Shown: positions 55,786 through 64,000 of the stretch, piece after piece
Numbering within the stretch: the stretch's first letter is position 1
Layout of the letters: every line of letters starts with the position of its first letter
DNA from: Diplosphaera chodatii
Taxonomy: Eukaryota > Chlorophyta > Trebouxiophyceae > Prasiolales > Stichococcaceae
DNA length: 64,000 nt
NCBI GenBank assembly: GCA_032358165.1
Contig: JAALGY010000052.1
Coordinates: forward strand, 744,001-808,000
Direction: 5' to 3'
Program-made: the position numbers and the translations under genes
The notes under the pieces: generated by a model
The model's database searches: none
What the model was told of the DNA's origin: nothing
What the model saw: only the letters and a program-made list of their open reading frames with translations

Positions 55786-58455
55786 ATGAGCGCAGATGTT
55801 GAGGCCGGCGCCAGTCACTCAGCGCATCAGATCGAGAGCAGCCATGGCGCCTGCATCGTCGATGCGGAGCCAGCGGGGCGTGTAGAGGCACAGCCAGAGG
55901 CCCCAGCAGACGCAGGAGTGCCAGCAGCACAGTCAGCAGAGCAACCTCCAGCAGTACTCCCAGCAGATTGTGACGCACAGCGACTTGGAAACAGCTCAAC
56001 TCTGCAGCCTGCCGAGGTGCCACCACCAACTCCAGCAGCCGGTGCAACTACCGCGTCGGCTCACCCTTCGCACGCAGCTCCCGAGCCAGTCATTCAGGGC
56101 CGCCTTGGTCTGGTAGCGGAGTGGCGGCTTGGCTGGCGGCGGACCTACCACACAATGTCGCAGGCGCTCGGGCTGAGGCGGCTTCAGGACTACATCCAGG
56201 CGAGCTGGCTGTCTGAAACACACACCCTGCGCAGCGCAGGACCATGTCTCTGGCGTTTTGCAAGGGGTGCGTGAGGCTCAAGTCGGTCGACGGGCGAGCC
56301 TGTCTGCTGTGTGACCATGCAGGGAGCCGGCACGGTACTAGCACCCGACAAGCCGGTGTGGCTGCTTGGAGTGGAGCACAAGCCAAAGGCACCACCCGCA
56401 CAAACCGACAGCAGCGGCGATGGTGTGCCTGACGAGGACCAGGTGCGCAAGCATGCTGCGCGTCGCTCTGCATGTCAGCTCACATGCAGTAGATATATCT
56501 TTGAGCTGGTCCTGCTGCAGTTGTACATTCCGTATTCACCTCGCTTGTCCTGCGTGCAGCACGTGGAGGCAGTGCTGGACTTCAGGTCGAGGATTTGGGT
56601 CACCTACAGAAAGGGATTTCCTGAGATAGGTGCACTTTCTGAATAGGAAGTGCCGTCATTCTCCGGTATTTTATCTACCGCTGGTTGCTGAGGTTGCATG
56701 ACAGTGTGCACAGGCATGTCAGGGTTGACGTCGGATGCTGGCTGGGGCTGCACCCTGCGAAGCGGGCAGATGCTGCTGGCTGAGGTGCGCTGGAGGGCTG
56801 CAGCCTTTCTGGAACGTGCATGCACATGGTCTGGCGTCAGAGGATGTGTTTTGCGCATCGTGCCTGCACGCTTGCAGGGTTTGCTACGACACATGATGGG
56901 GCGTAGCTGGCGAGTGGGCAGTGGCGCTGGCCAGCCATCCGAGATGGTCCAGCTGCTGCGCTGGCTGCACGACAAGCCGCGTCCCCAGTCGCCATTCTCG
57001 GTTCACAACCTGTGCTCAGCGCCTGGAGTCCACGGGTGGGGCAGATTTTGCCATGTCATACCGCGTCACCCTACATGCTGCAAACAGTGATGTGCATGGC
57101 ATCAGACATGGTGGCGAAACGTACGATGCAGCGGTGCTGCAACTGCTCTTGCCGACATGCGTGCAGGGTGCAGGCAGGTGAGTGGCTGGGACCCTGGGTG
57201 CTGTGCCGTGCGTTGGAGGTGGCAGTCAACGCCGCTCGGCCGCTGGGCATTGCTGCGCATGTGCTGGCTGAGCCCGGCGGCGGCGCACCAACAGTGCGGA
57301 ATTGCTCCCCTTCCTCAGAACTCCTCCATTCTGCAGTAGACAAGAACCATATGCTCTGGCCCTCTGAGCCTGATGGCGACAAGGACAGCCTGCAAATGGT
57401 GCTGTGTCTGGTCAGGTGTACCCAACCTCACTGGAGAAGACCTTCTTTCCAGTGGGGGGAGAGGGCGGGGAGGCTGCCTCTGCACTGCTGGTGCTGCTGC
57501 CGCTCACGCTGGGCATTGACAAGGTGGGCACTGCCGACATCCTCTCTGCAACCTTGTGGTATACCAGCAAGCCATGCAAGCATTGCAGGATGACCCTTGA
57601 GGACGCCTGATCTTCTTGCTACTTTGCATCGGGGCAGAGCTGGCACCATGGCAATGATCGGCAAGGAGCGCGCCTGCGCAGCCCGGTGTGGTTTGGCGCC
57701 AATATGGCACCGCCAGTCACGAAGTGCCTGTCTCTGGTCCTGCAGGTCAACCCGCGGTATGTGCCGCAGCTGCAGACAGTGCTGACCTGGCCGCACAGCA
57801 TCGGCATCGTGGGCGGCCGGCCCAGTTCCTCGCTGTACTTTGTGGGCTACCAGGAGGAAAACGTGCTGTTCCTTGACCCCCACGAGACACAGCAGGTGCT
57901 GCACAATGCTGGGCGACCTATACCCTGACTGCTATGTGATGTTGCTCGTAGCACATTCAGCAAGAGCTCGACACACCTCAGTGGATGATGTGTCGTTGGT
58001 TGTAGGTGGTACTGGATACAGAGGTTGGCGATGCGTCGACGTACCATTGCAACACGTTGCGCCTCATGCCTTTGGCTTCCATTGACCCATCGCTGGCTAT
58101 TGGCTTCTACTGCCGCTCTGCTGGTGCGCTGGCGGAGAGGCACAGGCGTAGCGGCCTCCTGATCTGCAGCCAGCACCTGCTGCTGAGAGACTGCAACTCA
58201 TGTGCCCCGCCTGCATGGCAGCTGATCATGAGTGCTACAGGCACGTGCAACGAGCGGATATTCACAGCGCACCTTGCAAAGCTTGCAGAGTCGCTGCGGG
58301 CGCTGTGCGGTCAGCTGGCAGAGCTGGAAGTGAAGTCGGCGGGTGCACCGCTGGTGTCCATTGCCAATGGCGAGGCGCCCGCGGCTGCAGACTGGCAGCA
58401 CGAGTCGCCCACCTCCACGGGCGCCGGAAAGGGCGAGGATTGGGAGCTGCTGTGA
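55786..58455 (+). CDS. ATG4: Autophagy cysteine protease ATG4
   Basis: ATG4 cuts the C terminus of ATG8 and removes ATG8 from phosphatidylethanolamine in the cytosol. From ATG 55786 (MSADVEAGASHSAHQIESSH), exon 1 encodes a Pro/Ala-rich leader and then GLVAEWRLGWRRTYHTMSQA. Later exons encode LAPDKPVWLLGVEHK; DFRSRIWVTYRKGFPEI; LTSDAGWGCTLRSGQMLLAE with the catalytic Cys; GSGAGQPSEMVQLLRWL; GEWLGPWVLCRALEVAV; LPLTLGIDKV; and SIGIVGGRPSSSLYFVGYQE then NVLFLDPHETQ, whose DPH supplies the catalytic Asp and His. SIDPSLAIGFYCRSAGALAE follows. The protein ends GEDWELL, a W-x-x-L ATG8-interacting motif at the extreme C terminus, as in the C-terminal LIR of animal ATG4B. Exact borders of some middle exons are not fixed. 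Confidence 0.92.
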
Positions 58456-58805
58456 CAGTAAACGCTGGTTTGTGCCAAGGCGGTAGTACAACATATTGGT
58501 CTCAGGCCGCGCTCGACACCATTGTAGCCGTGCCAGAGCGCCGTCAGCAGTCTTCCCGTTGCGACCGCCCGTGTGTATGATAGCATTATCTTGCTGACTG
58601 TGTAGTTTGAGGAGGGCCCGCTTCTTGGTTGCGCTTGTGTGAGCTTGCATTTCCTCAGTGCCTGTAGCAACAGCAGCTCAATGACTGGAATGGCCCTGTA
58701 GCAAAACCTGTAAACCCTTCTCCGGCGACTTGCCAAGGCTGCAGCAGTGGTGCGAAACGGGCCTCTTGAAGCTCGTCGCGGAGCTGCTTGCGAGGGCACG
58801 GCATC
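58456..58805. other. Gap between ATG4 and eS26
   Basis: 350 bases hold the ATG4 3' UTR and the eS26 promoter. A TGTAA occurs near 58708. No exon is seen. Confidence 0.5.
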
Positions 58806-59715
58806 ATGACGAAGAAGCGGAGGTCAGGCGGTCGCAACAAGCCCGCCGGTGCCCGCGGACATGTGAGTGGGCCAGGAAGCCGCCACATCGCTGCCTGCGC
58901 ACTTCACATCGCCCGTCAAAGTTTGTGATTGAAGGCGGCGAGCGTTGGCCCTGCAAACAGTCAGTCTTGGTGCGCCAGTGCACGCTGTAGGGGTTGACGC
59001 TTGCGTCAGAGCCATGAGCTTGTGTCTGTTTGCTGCAGGTCAAGCGGGTGAGGTGCGAGGCGTCGGGCGTGCTGGTGCCCAAGGACAAGGCTGTCAAGCG
59101 CTTCATCGTGCGCAACATCGTGGACGCGTCGGCCATCCGGGATATCCAGGACTCGTCCGTCGTTGACGGTGCGCGGCGGTTCTGCAAACACTCGATGGTC
59201 TGCGAAGGCCAGCCGGTCTCCGCTGGCTCTTGCAACAAGCAGCTGAGAGGCAGCACAGGCGTGCATGCACCCGGGGACCATTGACTCGTTGGGCTTTGCG
59301 TCGGTGGCAGCGGGACACATACCGCTGTCTGCGAGTGGTGTGTAGCAGAATGGAGAGCGCATCTTGCAGCTCTTTGTGCTGTGTGATGTTGTGTGTATCG
59401 GTACAGCAAAGTTGCAGCATGTGGTACACGATTTCGACATGCTCTGCGTTTTTCCATGCAGGCTATGCGCTGCCCAAGATCTACCGCAAGGTGTACTACT
59501 GCATCTCCGCGGCTATCCACTCCAAGGTGGTGCGCGTGCGCTCCCGCACCGACCGCCGCATCCGGGAGCCGCCCAAGCGCAACTGGGGCCCGCCCCGGCA
59601 GCAGGACCGCCCGGCTGGCGGCGCGCCCGGCGCCCCGGGCGCCCCCGGCGGCCCCGGCGCTGGCGTTGGCGGCTTTGGTGGCGCAGCCGGTGGCGGCGGC
59701 GCCCCCCGCAACTAG
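58806..59715 (+). CDS. RPS26: 40S ribosomal protein eS26 with degenerate zinc-finger cysteines
   Basis: Three exons splice in phase (58806-58862, 59039-59168, 59462-59715), giving 146 residues. The N terminus [19 protein letters not shown] and the body [73 protein letters not shown] are unmistakably eS26, which lies at the mRNA exit channel of the 40S subunit. Human, yeast and land-plant eS26 carry a C-x2-C...C-x2-C zinc site. Here the first Cys of each pair is kept (C25, C76) but the second is Ser28 and Ala79, so the usual four-Cys site cannot form. The last ~35 residues are a Gly/Pro/Ala-rich tail ([18 protein letters not shown]) not found in the short animal or yeast proteins. Confidence 0.95.
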
Positions 59716-59951
59716 ATGTGAAGGAGGCGGCGGCGACGGACGCCGAACTGACGGCAGCACCGGCGAGGAGAGCCAGGGTGTACTACGCCAGGGTGGGCTG
59801 CCGGGAGGGACTGCGGCGGTGACGTCTGCAGTTGCATAGCCTTGGTGCTTACTTGCTGACACAGCAACGCAGCAATCCAGGTGTGTGACGACAGTGGCGG
59901 CAAGTGGTGGCAGGCTTGCTGTGTGTATCGATGATGTGTGAACCAGCTGCT

Positions 59952-59961
59952 TGTAATGTAA
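59952..59961 (+). terminator. Double TGTAA polyadenylation-type signal behind eS26
   Basis: TGTAATGTAA gives two adjacent TGTAA motifs about 240 bases after the eS26 stop. Two copies together make a functional signal more plausible than one. Confidence 0.5.
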
Positions 59962-60156
59962 ACCCGGCACAAAGATATGTTCTTATGCTCAAGGTCATGA
60001 TGACGTTCACCTACGCTGTCACACGCCCAAGTGTTCGCATGAAGTCAACACGCAGCCTGTCGACTGCATGCCAACGACACCATTACATACCGTATGAGGC
60101 AATGAGGACTGAATGTTGCAAGAGGCTTCCGGCAACCACCTTGCAGTCATGCCATC

Positions 60157-60188
60157 ATGCTGCTGTATACAAAGGTATACAGCAGCAT
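60157..60188. repeat. Perfect 14 bp inverted repeat with 4-base loop
   Basis: Arms ATGCTGCTGTATAC (60157-60170) and GTATACAGCAGCAT (60175-60188) flank the loop AAAG. It lies about 440 bases after eS26 and could be an RNA hairpin in a 3' UTR, a palindromic protein site, or chance. Confidence 0.85.
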
Positions 60189-60867
60189 CCTCGCATGCCA
60201 CCAGAGATTGATGTCGCAGGAAGGCGTGTCTCGCTGCCAGCAGACTTCTGAAAGTCGATACGGGTAGTGCGTTCCAGCTGGTGAGCACTTTGTCTGCTCT
60301 CAGTATCAGCACGGTCGTAGGACGCACATCGAGGAAGCTTGAATCGACTCTCAAGTTAGAGGCTTCAGATCATGGCAGCCCACAGCTAAAACAGCCTGGC
60401 AACCCCATCAGGACTTGCGGATATATCAACTATCAAGTGGTGCATCAGCAGCGTGGTGGCGACGTCTTGTGCAGCATACATGTTGTTGAGGTGCCTTGGC
60501 CCATCCAGCGGGTGACCCAGCCAAAGGGTGTCGGAACGCTGTCTGTAACCCCAAGCGCCTCGAATAGCGGTCTCGCATTGCGACAACAGTAACATCGTGT
60601 CGTTTGCTGCGGAAGTAAGGGGCGACTGTGCAACGCTGATGCGTTGATAGGGCCTTCATACAAGGAGCTCTGGCAGTCTGTCCCAAACAGGGCACTGCTG
60701 CAGGGCTCCTCTGCAACTGATGGTGTAAATCCTACTAGCCCCCGCTGCGGCAGTAAGAGGTGAGGCCATGGGGCAGCCTTCTGCATGCCACTTGCAGCAT
60801 TGTCCCACAGTCATGCGCACACATGTTCACTCACTGCGGTGTGTGGCTGGGCGCAGGACAACCGACC

Positions 60868-62494
60868 ATGGCTGCAGGGGCTGACTCTGCCGATTGGCCA
60901 CATGCGAATGGCGATGACCACGTGCGCTGCATGCCAGCTTCAACCTTAGCGACCACTGAATCCGTTGCACTGCATGTTGCATGCTGGCTTGACTTGTTCT
61001 GCACCTATAGCATTCATGCCCCACACCATTCCAGCGCCATAGGTGTGATCGAGCCGCTGCACGCACAGGATGCATATAGTATGGACTGTGCTGCTGTGCA
61101 GAGCGAACTAGCGAATGGTGGCGACCACCTGGTCCCAAGGTACGCCTGGCAACCTGCATGTTGTTCGCTCAGGGCACACGCACAAGCTTGACGTTCTGGA
61201 CCTGTGAGGCGCAATGAGCACGCATGCAACGCGGTTGCTGGCATCCATGCCTCTTGATTTGCTATGTCGCTATGCAGTCCTGGCCAAAATGGTAATGGCT
61301 TGGACCACAACGACACCGGCGACTTCCCCGTCGATTGCGATGTGGAACTTGGCGACCTCGAAGCAGACCAGGACGTGGCCTACGATGGGATATCCCGCGA
61401 TGACATCATCAAGCGGCTGAGAGAGATTGTTGGCAGCACCTTCATCAGCAGCCACTCAGGCGAAATGGACAGCCTGTCTCACATGGTGTGGGGCCTGAAG
61501 GTTCGGCAGAAGCAGGAGGCCGCGCTGCAGAATATCCGCGACGGCAAGGTTGCACTCATCAACGGCTACTGTCCCCCGCGCGCCTTTGGTCGTCTGATCT
61601 GGCCTTGCACCTCCTGCGGCGGTGACGGCCACAACGGCGACCAGTGCCCACTGAAAAGCGGCGCAGCTGCGGCAACAGCAGACCTTCCTGAGGGCGGCAG
61701 CGCAGCAGGTTCTGCCAACACCAGGTCAGCTGGCGACAAGAAGGGAACCAAGAAGCGCTCGAAGAGGGCGGCAAAGGAGGCAGAGAAGGCCACCACAGCT
61801 GATGATGGCAGCAGCAGCATGGCAGACCAGGAGGACGACGGGTTGGCGGCGGAAGGCGACGCAGCCGCTGTCAGCGACGCCACTCCCAAGGTTGCAGAGC
61901 AGCACGCCAGGGTCAAGAGCAGAACAGCAAGGGCGGCGCCGCCACAGCCGGCAGCGCAGCCCGAGGAGGCAGAGGAGGAGGATGAGGAGGACGGGGCGGC
62001 AGGCGGCGATGACGACCTCACGTCACTGGTGTCGGCGTTCGCGCCGCTCAAGGGCAAGGCCGGCGCTAAGTCCGGGCTCACCCTCCTGCCGCCGCCGGGC
62101 CTCAGCCCGCACCGCAGCGGCAGCGCCGACGCCGCCGACCCGGCCTCGGCGCCCAGCAGCGGGGCAGCTGACGCGGCCGCGAAGGACGCAGAGCAGCCGG
62201 AGCAGAAAGAGGGCGCCAAGCGCGGCCGCGGCCGCGGCGCTGCCGGCAAGAAGCGGGGCGACTCTGACAGCGAGCAGGTGTCGAGCCGGACTCGATGTGT
62301 GTGGCGCTGGACATGTTCTCCCAGTTGCATCGCATTCAGTGTCACACAGCGCCAGTCAAGAACAGCAGCTGTTGGCATCCGAGTGCTTACCAGATCGTGT
62401 GCTGACCCTCATGCCAGCAGGTCGTCTCGGTGCCAGCCGACGGCAGGGTCGCAAGCGGTGCGCGGCCGGGCAGCAGCTCTGGTTCCCAGGACAC

Positions 62495-62530
<36 letters not shown>

Positions 62531-64000
62531 CCGTGCCCGGTATGCCGACACAGAGTGCTTCAGGTGCGCTGTGCCCTCTCTGTCAGACATGATTGAAGCA
62601 ATCATCATGCAGACTGCCTGCCAGTGTGCACGTGTGCAGTGCTGCTCAGTGGCGACAGTCCCAACATGCTTGAATGTGCTGTGCTGGCATGCAGATGCGG
62701 GCAGACTGGGCACGTGAAGGCCGAGTGCCCGAACGAGCCGGTGGACAGGGGCACCAACCGTCGCCAGCAGCCGCAGGCCCGCCAGCAGCAGCAGCAGCAG
62801 CAGCCACTGCGCCATCAGCAGCAGCAGGCCGCGCCCGTGTCCCCCAGCCGGCAGGGGTACAGCGCCATGCACGACATCCACAGGTGTGACGCGCAGCTGC
62901 CGACAGGCGGCAACTTGCCGAGCGCGCAGCTGTTGTGCAGCACGCTGCTCACTCCACTGCTGGCGCCGGCATCTCCATGCAACTGGCACCCACGCATGGG
63001 GCTGCTTGTACCTGTTTGTGCATGCGATTCCTTTCTGAGGGTGCTTTCACCCTGCAGCGCGCTGGGCCATGCGCCGCCGCCAAGCGGCTGGGAGTCGCAG
63101 CCTGGCGCCGTGCATGCGGACAGCGTGTGGGGTGTGTCGGCCGGGCGCGGCGACGCGGGCGCGGGTGCCGGCCTGCCGCCGGGCCTGCAGCAGCAGCAGC
63201 ACATGCTGCCGCGGGAGGTGGCGGCGGGGCCGGACGAGGACGACGACCTGTCGGACCTGCTGGGCAACCTGGGCGTCGAAAGTGCGCTGCTGTTGAACAT
63301 GGACACATGTTGGCATGTTCTGCAAGTGCTAACATCCACCGAGGGTGGCCAGTGCTGCAACAGCGAGTCCCGCAAAGGGTCTGTATTGCCGAACACCTTG
63401 CAAGTTATGGTCGATGCGCCAAGGTGCGTGCGTCGCTGGTCTCTGACCTGCACGCCGCCTGCCTGTGCAGCGGCGGCGCCCGCGGCCGCGCCCTGGGGCG
63501 GCGCCGGCCAGGGGTGGAGCAACGTGGCCGGCGCCGGGCCGCACCCGCTGCACCAGCCGCCGCCGCTGACCCCGGCGCAGGAGCGCGAGCGCCAGGAGCA
63601 GGAGGAGCTGGATGCAGCCCTGAAGGTCGGATCTGCATTGAGGAAAACGCACCTAACGCTTTGATGAGACAAGCTTTTTCACAAGATCCTAGACACAGAG
63701 ATGCAGCATCTAGTGTAGTGCTGCATATGGATCCACATATGAGGACACGCCCTGGCTGCTCTTACAACTACAGTGGCTCATACCTACATGGGGCAGCAAA
63801 GCCGACCATGAAGTGCACAAGGCCCCGATATGGACCTGCACGCAAGGCAGCTCGCTGGCTCACACGCCGCCGTGTGTTTGTGTGTGTATAGGCCAGCATG
63901 GAGGACACGCGCGGCTTTGGTGGCAGCCCGCTGCACAGCGAGGCTCAATCTGGCGGCAGGGCCGTGGCTGGCGCCGGCGCGGGCCTGGCCAACGACACCG
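60868..64000 (+). CDS. Second double zinc-knuckle protein, 3' truncated by window
   Basis: Exons splice in phase: 60868-60921, 61102-61139, 61278-62277, 62421-62563, 62695-62883, 63058-63281, 63471-63625 and 63892 onwards, so the gene continues beyond the window. The start is ATG 60868 (MAAGADSADWPHANGDDH). A folded N-terminal segment (DIIKRLREIVGSTFISSHSG; SLSHMVWGLKVRQKQEAALQ; GYCPPRAFGRLIWP) leads into the knuckle CTSCGGDGHNGDQC. About 300 residues of charged low complexity follow (KKGTKKRSKRAAKEAEK; PEEAEEEDEEDGAAGGDD; GAKRGRGRGAAGKKRGDSD), then 11 Gln, a second knuckle CFRCGQTGHVKAEC formed across an intron, and Gln/Gly/Pro-rich sequence with an acidic patch PDEDDDLSDLLGNLG. An RNA-binding role is inferred from the knuckles. 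The family is unknown. Confidence 0.72.
62496..62528 (+). repeat. CAG microsatellite coding for 11 glutamines
   Basis: Eleven pure CAG codons lie just before the second zinc-knuckle exon boundary of the 60868 gene. It has the same length as the polyQ tract at 15616-15648. Confidence 0.9.

Larger units (their letters stand above)
59716..60867. other. Intergenic, about 1.15 kb, with hairpin
   Basis: This stretch holds the eS26 3' UTR and the promoter of the next gene. Two overlapping TGTAA motifs and a perfect hairpin are listed separately. I see no supported exon; open frames here are antisense or shadow frames. Confidence 0.5.

Noticed and set aside
58804..59970. Minus-strand frame of 388 codons
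   Set aside because: It overlaps eS26 antisense over both introns; eS26 is certain, and the frame has no recognisable domain.
61566..62378. Minus-strand frame of 270 codons
   Set aside because: It is antisense to exon 3 of the zinc-knuckle gene, is low complexity, and has no start context or domain.
62624..63664. Plus-strand frame of 346 codons
   Set aside because: It is the true zinc-knuckle reading frame extended through introns; spliced exons with GT/AG borders are a better model.

Overview
This 64 kb window is nuclear DNA of a GC-rich, intron-dense eukaryote, most likely a chlorophyte green alga; a trebouxiophyte (Chlorella-like) origin is my best guess. The evidence is many short exons bounded by GT donors and CTGCAG-like acceptors, a thylakoid Tat subunit with a chloroplast-type presequence, a plant-type KDO-8-phosphate synthase, a plant-type kinesin-12, and TGTAA motifs behind several stop codons. 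I saw no operons, insertion elements, CRISPR arrays, viral genes or toxin genes, and I recognised no tRNA or rRNA gene. I spliced several genes by hand and checked that exon phases agree. Larger genes are given as spans.

Layout, left part (1-21 kb): the 3' end of cytosolic ribosomal protein eS1 (+); a bZIP protein (+, 806-4229); the complex I LYR subunit NDUFA6 (-); a novel 393-residue helical-repeat protein (+, 5645-8084); a 586-residue double zinc-knuckle protein (+, 8260-11666); a small unidentified gene (-, ~12558-13408); and a long Gln-rich, zinc-finger protein of unknown function (-, 13930-20302).

Middle part (21-39 kb): the TFIIH helicase XPB (-); a Tha4/TatA thylakoid translocase (+) that shares a 339 bp divergent promoter with XPB; SKP1 (-); an IGHMBP2-like SF1B helicase with an R3H-like segment at its N terminus (-); a D-cysteine desulfhydrase (-); and a divergently transcribed KDO-8-phosphate synthase (+).

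Right part (39-64 kb): a long kinesin-12 (-) divergent from a coiled-coil protein with an enkurin-like tail (+); a UBE2H-type E2 (+); a four-exon ankyrin-repeat protein (-) divergent from the autophagy protease ATG4 (+); ribosomal protein eS26 (+); and a second double zinc-knuckle protein (+) that runs off the window edge.

Most genes are unrelated housekeeping functions: translation, transcription and repair, ubiquitin, autophagy, organelle import, respiration, cell-wall sugar and cell division. The most interesting points are: (1) the two zinc-knuckle proteins share an intron at the same place and phase inside a CCHC knuckle; (2) eS26 has lost the second cysteine of both zinc-binding pairs; (3) the 5645-8084 gene encodes tandem helical units that loosely recall the hnRNP Q/R acidic domain; (4) the kinesin-12 gene and the coiled-coil gene may form a divergent cytoskeletal pair; (5) the bZIP protein has altered base-contact residues.
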